From positions 27,866,479 to 27,930,478 of the forward strand of contig NC_135147.1 of assembly GCF_051014445.1 (NCBI RefSeq): a stretch of DNA of 64,000 nucleotides, given 5' to 3'. Shown piece by piece: positions 23,801-36,500 of this stretch; the first letter of the stretch is position 1, and the number at the start of each line of letters is the position of its first letter. This stretch comes from Colletes latitarsis. Lineage: Eukaryota; Arthropoda; Insecta; Hymenoptera; Colletidae. The notes below the pieces were generated by a model. That model searched no databases and was not told the DNA's origin. It was given only the letters and a program-made list of their open reading frames with translations. The position numbers and the translations under genes were made by a program.

Positions 23801-26800
23801 TCGCGCTACGATCGACCACCCTTTCCAACCCCTCGGCGGCCAGGTCGGCTCACCCTTCGGATGTAATAGCGCAGCCGAGCGTATACAACGCGGCGCGGCA
23901 TAAAGTTTACGATGATGAGGAAGGACCGAGCCGGAGTCTCGAAAGTCATCTTCTGGCGAATCTTCGGTGTGTACGAACTCCGTGATACCGAAATTAGATA
24001 CCCGGCCGCGCTTCATCTAGCCCCGGCTTTCTACCTTCTTACCTCGAGATTCTTTCGCCGAGAACGCAACCTCGCGTTACCTTGTCGTCTGGAATTTCCC
24101 TGCTTTGCTTTTCTTTTGCCAACACCGATGCGTGTAGAGGTCTCGATCTCAGGACTCGAGAGGAAGATTTTCAGAATTCTCTACGTCTAAGAAGGGACGA
24201 ATCTCAACAGTAATACATAAAAATGCATGCTCTTAGATTATACCGATCCTAGGTTATAATTATTAGAACGCAAGCCTATCGTTGAATCTTTGTTCGAAAA
24301 CTGCAAACACGACCCAATAAACTGGTGCATTTAACGGGCGAAACCGCACGAGGCTCGAGGCTCGGTGAACGATACTCCAAGTCGAGTCACCTGGAAAACG
24401 ATCTTTCAGACGCTTCCGTCGAGCCGCTGTAAAAGAGGAAAGACAAAAAGAAGAATGGAAAGGGCCGACGAGGTCAGGCTCGGGTGAAAAACAATGTCGC
24501 GATCTTTCTTTATCGTAAATCCTCCGATCGAGACGTGCTCGAGTGGGCATCTTGTGCGCGCGAGGCCGAGGGACGAGCGACGAAAAACGGGGTCAATTAT
24601 GTGAAAACGGCCGGGGCCGGCACGTTGTTGTAAATTCGACGTGGAAGTCGAGTTGACGCCTTGTATATATTGATTATCCGTTTAGCCGGCCACTGCAATG
24701 CACCAGTCGCTCCTGCTCGGCTTCGAGTCCCTCTCGTCAATTTGCATTCCACGATTTCCCTCCCCGACAGATAGCCGCGTGCACCGATTTACATTCTCCT
24801 CTCCCCTGCGACCTCTTCTTGTTCCCTCGTTTCTTCCCCACCCATCCACCCACCCACTTTTCTCCGTGTCCCTCGAAGGGTCCTCTCGAGACGCTTTCCT
24901 CTCCATTTGTATTTATTCGCCGGAGTTATTTATCGAAGCACAATTACCCACGCGCAGGACTCGTTCGAAATCGAAACGACGGGATCTCGTCCGCTCTCGA
25001 TCTCGAAATCGCCACGTGCTCCTTCACTAGTTCATAAACTTCAATTTTTAATTAGTTGATTGAAATCCTTCGTATTATGATCGTCAATTCGTAAGAGATC
25101 GTAAAGAGAATTAGTGTTGTAGATCCAATGGGTTTCGTTTAAATAATTAAGAAGTGCGCGGGAGTTGCGTCTCGAAACGCGCGAAACAAGTTTCCCGAAT
25201 TTCCCAAGGAACGATCCGGCAGAGGATCGTGAGTGCAGCGTGTGTAATCGCGAGCGAGGATGCCGAATTTCCATAAATTTTGACGCGCAACAATTTTGAC
25301 GGTGTGCAATACCGCGGTGCAAGTAGAAATTTGCCGCACTGGTCGGACGCTGCGGAGGCGCCTGCGCCCCCGAATCTCCCAGCGTGCGTCCGAATATTAG
25401 GGCAAAAGCATCGCCACAGGTTCCTTTGCGGGCATTATTACTACCCGGGCAAAGTTTCGTTCAGGTGAGCGAAGCTCCTCGAACGGACGGAAATTGCAGA
25501 TGCATTACCGTAGACAATTTCGAAGGCGCGCGTGCCCCGCGGCTGATTTAGCGTGCAGGAGAACGCGAACCTGCGGAAATTAATCGCGGTCCTCCTTCTA
25601 TCGCGCGTGGCCACGGTAAGTAGAATCTGTAGATTCGCCTCTAGCTATAAATCACAGCAGCAAGTGGTAGAATGGAAATCAGAATGAATCAAGGATGCGT
25701 CAGAAATTGAAATCAACGTAACGCTATTTCTACCGCTGCTTATTTTGCGACCAAACGGTGGCTTTTCGCCCTTTTCTTATTAAAATGACTTGAACAGAGG
25801 CGAAGTAAAATTTGAACGAACGTCGAAGGAACTCGCCCGTTCGAGGACCGGGAGAATTAAAAAATTGGAAAGAAGGCGGAAACGCGAGTCGTTTGGATCT
25901 CGCCAGCCGGAAAACAATAAATGGCTGCAGGCTTATGCGATACGGCGGAACATCGTGGTAGGTCGGGATCATAAATCCGCCGGGGATTAGTAAATATGCC
26001 TACCGGATGGTGCGTGGCACGAATCAGCGTGAGGGGGCGTTGCATCCCGGTCCGGAGTTTGTTGGAATTTAGCACGCAAAAAGGCCGAGATTAAATTGGA
26101 CAAAGTGTCCCCGGACGATTTGCGTTGCTTAACGTCGACGTTAAAAATGACGTTAAAGGCGGCTTATCCCCGACGTTTGGCAAAAAGGTTTGCATCCCCT
26201 TTTGTTCTCCCCGACAAGCAATTAAGCGATACCCCGTCGGTGACTAGCTGAAAAACGACGTGCAATTAGAGATCCATTTCTGTGCTTCGTTCCGTTAATT
26301 TAAGTCACGAATAAAATAATTCTAACGCAATATTTAAAATTGGAAGCTTGACGATATCGTTGCTTAGACGGTAGATCGTGAGAAACGGAACGCGATGGAA
26401 ACTAAATCACATTAACGAAACGAAAGATTATTGTCATAAATTTAAAGGCTATTTATCGAACGGAGCACGGTACACCCGTGAGTACACAGACATTGCAGCG
26501 AATTTCATATTCTAAACGGAGTTTCTGGAGAATTATGGGTATGCAAATTACCTGCAGCGGTATGCAAGATCGTAAATTACCTTTTCTCGAGAACCGGTAT
26601 TTCTTTCTTTTATTGTTTCAACACGGTTGAGTGTCCGACGAATGGACTACCTAGATGATAGGGTTGCGTCGGTACGTGGATGATTACTTTGCTGATGGTT
26701 ACGTACATAGCAAGTGTCAAAATTATTGTCTATCGATCGTGGACGGTCGATAGCGCGCAGAGAAGAAACGTTTCCACGAAAGTGTGAGGAGCCTACCAGG

Positions 26801-28280
26801 TCTCGGAGGGCAGGCAAAATCCAAAGGTTCCTTTAAACCGAGAGGAAAGGTAGACAAACAATCCGCAGGAGGGAACAAGATCCAGGAGTTCGTTCCGCGA
26901 TCCCGCCGTCTGCATTAACGCGACTCGGACCGGCGGGGTATATACGCGCGGCCACGTCGAGAGGCGGATGTATCCACTTCCAAGGTCGTTTGCACAGGAA
27001 AACGTCGTAGTTGATGTTAATTCACGACGTCAAGCCCCGGTGGATCATCAAGCCCATTAGTCGCGCAGCCTGGCGAACCTCCTGGCATGGAAATGGTCTG
27101 TTTACAGGATCACGGTTGACTGCGTTTAATTTAGCAGCCTCTCCGCGCCCGCCAGAGACGACGGCGACGCTGACATTCGAATCTCATCGTCAAAGCGGAA
27201 TACCAAAGCGCGCGGTTCCGAACGATTATCCGGCCGTGTCCTTTAACGAACGTTTTCCTTCGGAAGGTGAAATTGCGCGAAAAGAAACTCGCTCCGATCG
27301 TCGATCAAGAATTTCACGCCGCTCGAGGGGCCCGGTCAATGTTTCAAACTTGTTTCGAAGCCTGCATCTGAATGGCGAGAGTTTACGAGGCGGAGGCATC
27401 GGATGATTGTTTGAGAGATTCGTTGATTTTAGACTGCATCTGGAAGTTTAAGAATTTGAGAATAAAAGAGCACGAGTACCACGCCCTTCCCGATTCAGAG
27501 ACTTCTAAATCATTCGATCGTGTAAAGAGTTACGTTTTATTTAGGATAAATTCAATATATCTTTGAAGCGGGTTCCATATCGTACGACACATCGTGTGCA
27601 TGGTTTCGAGAGTCGAGCGTTTTCCAGAGAATTCTGTTAATCGTCCGGTAATTGGTTTCCTCTTCCTCTCGAAGCAAAAACACAGGATACGTATGTAAAT
27701 AACGGCGAGGACGAAGCGCGGGATCACAGGGAACGGTAATAACCCTCGAAACGAAGATGTCCAGGAAGAGGGAGAAGCGAGCGACGGAGGGGTCCGCAGG
27801 AAGGCAACCTTTGAGTAGGCAAATGAGCAGCCTCTCCTGAACGGTCTCTCTCAAACAAAAGAAGAGCCACCATTTGTGGGCGCAACCCTTACGGCGGAGT
27901 ACCTCGGAGCCGTCTCTCTACCCCGTTTAAACCCTTTGCCTTGCCGAAGATGAAAGATGCATGCCTAGACCGTTTCGGTCTCGCCTCTTAGCATCGTCTC
28001 CGCCTCGAGGAACGGAGCCCCCGATGTTCGGGATGCGCGCGCCAGCCACTTAGCGATAAGATCCTTCGCAACGGGAGAGAATTCGGCGCTTAAATGGATC
28101 AGGAAAGCGACACTACGCTCTGTTTACTGCCGGTTCAGTTTCCCGCTCTTACTCTCTCTCGCTGTTCTCAAGCTTCCATTTCAACGATGTTTTCCTTTTC
28201 GAGAACCAAATAATGCCAAGTCGGAGGAACGATGTCGCGCGAATCTCGAAAACGAATTGTTATCGAACTGCTTTACTTTA

Positions 28281-28296
28281 TTTTTTTTTTTTTTTT
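28281..28296. repeat. Homopolymer run of 16 T
   Basis: T16 in a longer T-rich patch from about 28271. Could be an old poly(A) tail of a minus-strand retroposon, but no retroposon body or target duplication is recognised beside it. Confidence 0.9.
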
Positions 28297-30186
28297 AATT
28301 TTCATCGTTCGCAGACTGGCGGAAGTTCGATTTTCGTACATCTGCATGGATCGATAGACAGCCAGGACGCAAACGCTGCCTAACGCGAAAGCCCGGGAAT
28401 CGCGACGGGAGGCGCGTAAAATTGACTACCGATGCGATATTAATGCAATGGGACCGCAATAAGATCGAAACGTTCTGTGCTTTCGCGATGATGGAAGTCG
28501 TAATGCCCGACTACCATTGTTATTTCCTCCGGGCGATTTCGACTTTATCGCGGATAAAGTTGCTCTTAACTCGCAACATTTATGACCTGCACTTCGGAAT
28601 GCGTTTCAAGTATGTCTTTTGCGAGGAAATGTAAAACATATCCGGTACACCTTGTAAGAGGTTCGGTACCTCGTAAATCCGATACCTTGAAATTGTGCAA
28701 GATACTAGATCATCGACGACGAGTTCACCGATAAAATCGTTTCGTCGTTGGATCATCTTTGTTGAACTTGAGGTAATTATCTTTCGTTTGTCATACACCT
28801 TGGATAGTAGACGAGACTTTAATGACATGCAAGAAACCTCCTACGCTTCTCGAACTCGAGGCAAGGTGTTCGGGTGACTGCTTCGCGACGTGCTATCGAG
28901 CCATGACCGGATGCAAATCAAGCAATCCTAGGGTAATCAGATCTCGGTTCATTATGGTTTGCGGAATTCGCGGTGCCAGACATTAATCACCCGCGAACAG
29001 ATTGGGAACGAGAGCACGAGCGTTTCGTCTACTTGCATTCTCGAATCGAGTCATCCAGGATCATTAATCGATCGAAGCTACAGGACAATTTGTCATCGAG
29101 TGCACGTTGCAACGGTTTCAGCTAAGAACACTGATCAGGATCTCGATCATATTATCATAGCGCTCGATAACGGATCGCGACTATTTTAACTGACCGTAGA
29201 AGGCGGAAAGTCGCGAGCAGTAAACGCGGTCGAATTTCAAAGGCAAGCGTGCCGACCGTAAATCTTCCCTAGTTCTCGCGGAATAGATACAGCTTGGTTT
29301 CTCGGTCAAAGCTCGTTAGCGATTCTCCACGCGGTGAAGTTGCTCTAATTGGAGATCCAACGCTGGATCGTCCTTCTCCGTAAGGAACCGGCGTGCAGCT
29401 CTGTATAGGTTGCGTTATATAGGCGTTATTGGCGAAAGGGGAGAGTTCCATGAAGTGCTCATTGTTGCGGAATCTAGTCTACGGGAAAGGCAAGTTGCCG
29501 GAAGGAGATCGCGTTCGTTTTCCCATTCTGCTTCATTAATCGTGTCGCGCGATACCCGCAGCCGGTCTTTCAGAAATTTTGTTTCGTTTTCCACCTGCAT
29601 CGCTCCGCGTTCCTTTGATCACAGCCTACCGATTTCTTCGAAACTCGTCTGTGGTCCTGCGCAGAACGAATCGCCCGACACTTCTCGATTCGTTCCCCTT
29701 TTTTTTTTAGAAACAATTAGTCAAGATAATATGGCAGAATAATTTGTCAAGAAACATATTCTATAAGACCGGAGATCCTAGTTATCAATGAACTCCTGTA
29801 TTAATGTTGGCTTCTTACTTCCTTTTCACAGTGTTCTCTTTCTTTGCTCGTCTTTGCGCGAGGATTCGTTGAATCGTAAGACGCTACGAGGCGAAGAGAA
29901 CCGACAGTGTGTCGAGCCGATACTCGGCTGTACATCGAGCGGAGTCCATCGGAGATAATAACTTCATACGAAGCGCTGGTGGTCCCTTATACACCATAAA
30001 CGAGTGAAATCGCCGCACGGAAACGCTACGGGCCAGAGATGCCAACAAGCAGATTCTTAACGGTCAGCATTTTATCGTTAGAAAGAATCGACTTCCTTGT
30101 CTCATTGAAAGAACCTCATATTTATGATTTTGCAAACTTTCTACAGGCACTATTACGTAAGATACAAGTACAATTTCATTTTTCAG

Positions 30187-30597
30187 GCAATCCGGACACC
30201 AAGATTATGGGAACAGACGAACCCGGGTCTTTTTCCACGATTCCCGAAGTACACTCTTTCCTATTTTAGGACCAGCGATTCGTGTTCCGGAGGTACACTA
30301 TCTTCCTTCCTAGAATCATCGGTCCATCTTCCGAGAAAGCTTCCCTTTTTCTTTCTCGGAGTCGTCCACGTTTCACGAAGCCTTGCCCTTTGTTTCCCCG
30401 GACGGTCCATCGTTCCGAACGGTCGTTACCTTTTCTTTCTCGCAATCAAAGCTTCGCGTTCCGAAGAAGCATTTCCCGATACTCGATACTCGACTCCGAC
30501 GGTCCCATCGGAAGTCCTGAACGTTACGTACGATCGCGATATCGAGAATTCTAAACAGACAAACCAAGTTTCCCCGCGGCGATCCGCGATGAATCAG
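30187..30597 (+). CDS. Exon-like open segment, 137 codons, function unknown
   Basis: A strong acceptor (TTTCATTTTTCAG at 30174-30186) is followed by a frame open for exactly 137 codons to CAG|GTACGT at 30598, phase 0 at both ends. The C-terminal third looks more protein-like (Thr/Ser/Asn/Glu mixed, e.g. SEVLNVTYDRDIENS) than the Arg/Ser-rich first part. A second frame entering the same acceptor (ATG 30039, 76 codons, low Arg) ends with TAG at 30267-30269, so the two readings compete. No domain is recognised and no partner exon is identified. Confidence 0.15.
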
Positions 30598-33500
30598 GTA
30601 CGTCGGAGTCGAGAATCATCCTCGGAGCGGTTGTTTCCACGACGGCGACGTTCGGACGGGACGGTCGTACGTCCAGTGATAAACGGTGGCTGAGTCGCCG
30701 CGAAATTGCACGCACGATCGTTAACGGAACGCGGTCGATCATTACGCGAAACAACGTCCCGCTGGTCGCGGAATAATAACACGCCTCGAATTTTCTCGGC
30801 AAGTTTACGATCGGCAGAAATTTCCCTGGAAAAGATACGATCGTGAATATCATTGGACGGGTAATGTACCTGGTGGGTTAACGTACGGGGCCGCTCGCGC
30901 GCGTACATCTTTCGGCACGCGTGTAGGTGCACCAGCCAGGCATGCAGCGATCGTGTAATAAGATATTACGAGAGCAAAACCACGAGAGCCCGACGGGCAT
31001 AACCGGAGAGCGAACCCGGTGGTCTCTGCCGATTCCATGCTCCTCGTCGTGCCTATGAAAACCCCGTTCTCTGTCATCATTGACCACTCTACTCGCGAGA
31101 CCTTTCCACAGTGAACTCGCCTTCGTGACGCTTCTTTCCGTCGTCGTTTAATCGTTTCCTGCTGGAATTATGTCTATATGCTTTCGTTTAGGAAACTGTT
31201 GCATCTAAAAAAAAATATATCTGGTTCAATTTGTAGGAAATGCTCACGAAGGGAACGTAGATTTTGTCGTAGCACTTGTTGTGTTTGGAAACGAGTAATT
31301 TTGACTCCTCCGCTCCGGTAGAAGCAACCAGGTGTCGGTCGCCAGGTAGTTGTAGCGTTAACATTCTACTGCTACAGTTAGGTCGAAACGCTGTTTAGAG
31401 ATGGGTGTAGAGGCATCTCGAGGAACCGCTCGGTCTAAAGAGGGAACGATCCACGTGAGAACCTCTGCAGGAAGCAGAGGATGCGGCACGTCGTCGTGGC
31501 AGACAACTGGATGGATGGACGGGACTTCGGTCGGCTCGCTCACTCGGAGCGAGCAAAGGGTATTATTAGGACCGGGGCCGAACGTAATGACTTAATACTA
31601 CGAGGCTGCCCTATGGTGGAAACTGCCTGTCTACGCGGCCTCAAATGACTCGCAGTCTCTTCGGGATAACTCCGTCGCCCATCGGATTCTTCGGTTTGTT
31701 TGCAAGATTATTGCAAACATGACCATGTTACTACGTAGGACGGTAGCAAACCTCACCGTCAGGAATTTAATAACGAGAGTCCTTTTCTCGAGAATCCCAA
31801 ATCTTTTGAAAATCTAGTCGGAATTGCAAATTATCGGGAAAAGACTCGCCATTTTCCATCGAGCTACGCGGGTGGTTTAAAATCGCTTCCTCGGGGCTCG
31901 ATGCATCATCTTGCAAATCTGTCCGAGACAGGAACGACAGCCTTCTATCTCGAAACTTTTCACGATATCTACTGCCCTTCCTTCTGTTTCTTTCCCCTGG
32001 TCAGCCCGCTTGCTTCCGTCGAGTCTCTATTCTTCCAAACAGATAAAACACACAGGAAATCGCGAGACAGAGAGATTCCATCTTCCAGGACTGCTTAACG
32101 GAAAGCGTTTCTCTCGTTTGCCTCGTAGTCCTTGTAAGATCCTCGTTCGCCGCTTAACGATGGGAAAATTACAACTTCTGGACGCCGGCATTCGCAATTC
32201 TTCCTTCCGACGTCGTTACTCGTGGTGCGACGAGAACGAGACACCGTCGTTTCGTGCCGATTCTTGTAATTAGGCGAGTTTGCCGGCAAACATTGCAAAC
32301 TGGAATTCTTGGACAATCAATTTTTAAATTAACCAATGGACGAATCAAATAAAATAGAAAATTCTTCTATAACTTAGTAACTTTTACTTTCTTAGTGATT
32401 CTTTCGCTGAACGTTGTTCGTAAATGGGAAAATTTTAATATTTTTGATTGCGAATGAACGCGTTTACCTCGTCCACGCTAACAAATCACCGAGGAGACGG
32501 AGAGGTCCGAAAGCATCTGTCAGGATACTATCAATGCCGCGAACGAAAAAATCCAGAGAGGTCAGGGTCCGGCTACGTTCCGGACAAAGTCGTCGAAAGT
32601 CCAAACGAGCCTCTCGTTTATCCATCGTGCCATCATAGCTTCGGGCCAGTCGGTGAAGCACGCTAATCGCGGACCTCTATGACCCGCCATTTTATCTCGG
32701 ATCGCGGCTCGCTCCTTTTCTCTGCTTAAAGCAAACGACGCGTCCGGATAAACGCAGGGGAAACCTGCCGCGACCGCGTTCATCGTCTGTCGGTGGTTGT
32801 GAGAATTTCGACACGTTCCGTCGTGATTTCGAGTCAGCAAATCCTGAATATCTCGAAGGTGATCGATTGGATTTAATTACCGACAATGTCGTCGAAAAGT
32901 GGGAATACGGAGGATCCGCGGTACTTTTATTTCCATACCGGTTCGTCGATAGCTCGACGACGCGGCTTTAAAGACAAATTAAACCCGTGCTGCCCCTCGG
33001 ACGTTCCTTCGCGACTGTTCGCGTCGGGATTAAAAGAACTTTGGATCGAACGTCGCGTTTCCTCCCAGCGAAAGTTCGTTTAATTATCGATAAAGCCGCC
33101 GATGGTCTGTAAGACGTTAATATAACGAAGTCACGAAGACCGTCGAGCGCGTTTTATACGTGCTTTCTTTCGGTTCTCCTCATCGTCGTTCGCGACGTAA
33201 TCGTGAAAGCTGGTTTATGTTTCTGGCGCGACTTCGTCTTGTGCGTTTTTTACGCGGTGCTCGTTGGCTTCGAAAGAGTTCTCTCGCGTCGAGTACTTTC
33301 CAAGACTGCTCGTGCCGATTCTCTTTGAACTTGTCTCTAGCGACGATCGTTTCGCGAACGTCCAAAGGTTCTGTCCGTCGAGGAATTTTAATCGAACGTG
33401 TCTGAAAAACTCTTTGTTGAGAATAACTGCGAGTTACGAGTCGTTTATGAACGTATCGCGGCCAGCGAATTGCTCTCAACGGCCCCATAACTTAGTTCGT

Positions 33501-36500
33501 AATCGGTGCTTGGGGAAATTGTTGAGAAAATCAATTAAAAGTCGAATAAGAAGATTCACGGGCGGAGTTTAGATAATATTTCTCGTCTCGTTTCCGCTGC
33601 ATTTTTCACTCGCCGTGTCGTTTCTGGGCGTCGATATATCGACGATTCTCCGGAGATCCGGCGCACGAAACGAACAGAAATAAACCGAGCGAAGACCTCC
33701 CCGGGAGTGTCGTTTGTTCGTTACCGGTGTCTTCTAAATCCAGGTTATGACGGACATAACGTGTCGGAAATTCGACGTCTTCGGTCGCGAGTACGTCTCG
33801 TTCGTGGGTTTATTGTCCCGTTACCGCCATCATTTTTCCCCGGTTCCCGGGCGTAAAGTTCGAAAATGAATTCCGATGAAAATCTTTACGCGGGAACAAG
33901 AGTGTCCGGTAATCCCTCGTCCCGACATAAATTCGAAGAAGCGCCGCGTTCTTGGAGCAAATACGATTTGATACGACGCGACGCGACGCGGCGTTCGATT
34001 TCTAGTCCTCCTCGAGGTCGGATCTCGTCGTCCAGAACTCGAGCGAGGAGTCGCACGACCGAGGCGGCCGAGAAAATACGTGGAAGCAATTTCGTGCGGC
34101 GCTTCAATAATTATAGTACGCGAGGCGTAAATCACTTCGCCGAAAGCGTGCAGGCCCGGTGCCGTCAGTCTCCAAGCTTTGCTCGAACTAACTGGTCTCC
34201 TGGAACGGAAGGCCGTAGTCGTTCGCCGGGCAGGGTCCGTTAATGTCTTTATTACCAACGATGGTCCCGCTGTCGGCGAATAAAACGATCCAGCCGTGAA
34301 GAAACGACCCGGACGCCGTGGAAGAAGTTGCAACAACCTTCTCGCGAATCCAGAAACACGGCTCGAAGTTTGTCGTTCCGGGAAACGGGAATCGAAAAGA
34401 GCATCTCCGACTACAAGCCGACAACGAGATCTATTATTATCAGGTGGACCCTTTCGTGACATAAGAAAATTAAAATGAGCTTATTACGCGTACGCTTCGG
34501 TTCGTAAGCCATTGGACAGTCGTTGACTTAGAAAGAAGAGAAACTAGGTTAAAAAAAATTAATACCTGTTAGAAAAACTAGAATCTACTCAACACCAACA
34601 CCGATTCACGCATCGAACGTTCGATCGACCCTTTTAATCTTCCCGATAATAAAGGAGATACGCTCTCCGACCTCTCTGAGAAAGAGGAAAACACGGTCCG
34701 TCTTCGTTTCGAGCAAAGAAAAGCCATCGTTCTTCTATTTCCAACACAGAAACGCTCGCTCTAGTCGTTGTACGGATTTATCGCTAGCAACGGAAGGGTT
34801 AATTACCATGTAGAAGAGGCAGAGCTCGCGTAAGGGGAACGCGGACTCAGGTAGTGAAGAAGTTTTTTTTTTTATCTGTGCGCCAGGTGATATATGCCAT
34901 TATTATCTCGCAGCATAATCATCGTGGGGCGCCAGGTAGGATCCGGTCTTTATTCCTTCGAAGCCAAAGGATATCGTAAATTATAGCAGCGATCTCCCTA
35001 ATTTCCGATCCCTTAGTTTTGGTCGCGAGAAATTGGGTTACGACAGGTGAATTCAGGGTACCGGAACCAATAGATGTTAGGTAACAAATCTTTGGAACAA
35101 GAGTTTTCTAGTTCGAACGTGGACGATCTTTCTATCGTAACGATTCATTTAGAACATCGAAAGGTTCCTATAACCTAATCCTTTACACCATTTAGATAGA
35201 TTAGAATCCATTAGCAAGTTTCGGACAAAATAGTCCTCTTTTAGTTTTTGCTGTTGATCTTTCTCACAGCCTCCGGAATGTATCTATTTTTCGTTTGTTT
35301 AGTGCTGCAATTTTGATCGACGGTGAGTCCGGACGACAGTTTACCTAGTCAACATCTAGCAATAGGGAACTCGATATCCAAGGATAACGAGACAACAATC
35401 AGTAAGCCATTAACAGGGCGAAGCATTACCTCTGGCGACTATGGGAAATACGTGAACGACATTTGTCCAGCGGTTTGTTCGTTCCCGATTAATGAGCCCG
35501 CCATCGTTGTTAATTTTAACGCGAAAATCAGTGTTACCTGTTGAATAAAAGGTTGCGTCAGTAATGAAGCCGATGATTAAAGCCCGCTTGCCTATTTTCC
35601 CCGGTAATTACAGTATTGCCCCCGAGAACAACGAGTTTTTCTGTCCGCGAGCCGTTCCCGTCAATTACGGCAGATTTACTTTGAGCGTAATTGGGAACCG
35701 CGGCCAGATGATACGACCCGCGAAACAACGCACGAAACAACGGCTCGCCGTGGTCATTTCAATTTTTTTTTTTTCCAATAGACAAATTTTCGAGACAGAT
35801 TCTCGCCGCGCCACTGGCACTAGCCGCGGAACGATCGCAACAATTTTTCCTGTCAACGAAGAAAAAAACGTTTTCGCGCTTACGTTGGAATCGATGAACC
35901 GACTCGCTTGTTAATTATGACAGAAAAGGCCGTAAATTGTTAGTCGTTTGCGAAGAAATTCTGGCGGAGGGACAGGCTGACCAGTTTTAGGTAGCTGTAC
36001 GGTTGTTTTTTGCTTCGGTGATCGAGAGACGAAGATTTCGGATGATCTGTCCTTTGTTTCGTATTATATAAAAAGCTCAGATTTGTCAAAAATAAGATTT
36101 TTCTCTTTTAAAGTGGAAATTTACACTGTGCTTCCAGTAAAATCCAATAGATGTCTCGTAACAGCGGTCTCCTTCTCGTAAATCGAGTATTTTCGCTATT
36201 CGACTCTTTGCTAACTGTATGCTTATTGCAAATTCCACTCGGTAATATGATTAAACTTAAACTCGTACAATTAGTAACATGAAAATTTTAAATGACACTC
36301 ATCTCTATAAAACGTGTTCCACTCGCGGAACGATTCGAACAAGCTGGTTCGCCGAGTTGAGAGTTTTACCGAATACGCAACAAGGCTGATACATCTCGCA
36401 ACAGTTCTCTCTACAATCTTCGTTAACGAGCCCCGGGTTCGTTTTACGCTTTCATCGAAACGTGCTCGTATTCGGTTTCTCTTATTAGTGGGAACAGCTC

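Larger units (their letters stand above)
20061..30038. other. Non-genic stretch, GC-richer at 21.9-24.5 kb
   Basis: No recognisable gene. Several long minus-strand frames cluster at 21932-22564 (210 codons), 23077-23529 and 23564-24016 (150 codons each), but they lack family motifs and are in different frames. Contents seen: C/A-rich CCCA repeats at 24836-24857, a 10-bp stem with a 4-nt loop at 26730-26753, and 16 T at 28281-28296. Two good plus-strand donors occur close together (25465 and 25616), each preceded by an exon-like open segment without ATG. Confidence 0.4.

Noticed and set aside
21932..24016. Cluster of minus-strand frames (210, 150 and 150 codons)
   Set aside because: The two 150-codon frames have identical length but lie in different frames, with no shared motif or homology. 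The region is GC-rich, and several frames over 150 codons are expected by chance in 64 kb.
23564..24016. 150-codon minus-strand frame with Trp-containing segments
   Set aside because: No homology recognised, no splice partners; compatible with chance.
33629..33644. 16-bp perfect palindrome CGTCGATATATCGACG
   Set aside because: About one such palindrome is expected in 64 kb by chance; no associated site recognised.
33830..34462. 210-codon minus-strand frame
   Set aside because: Overlaps similar-length frames on both strands, Arg-rich, no recognisable motif.
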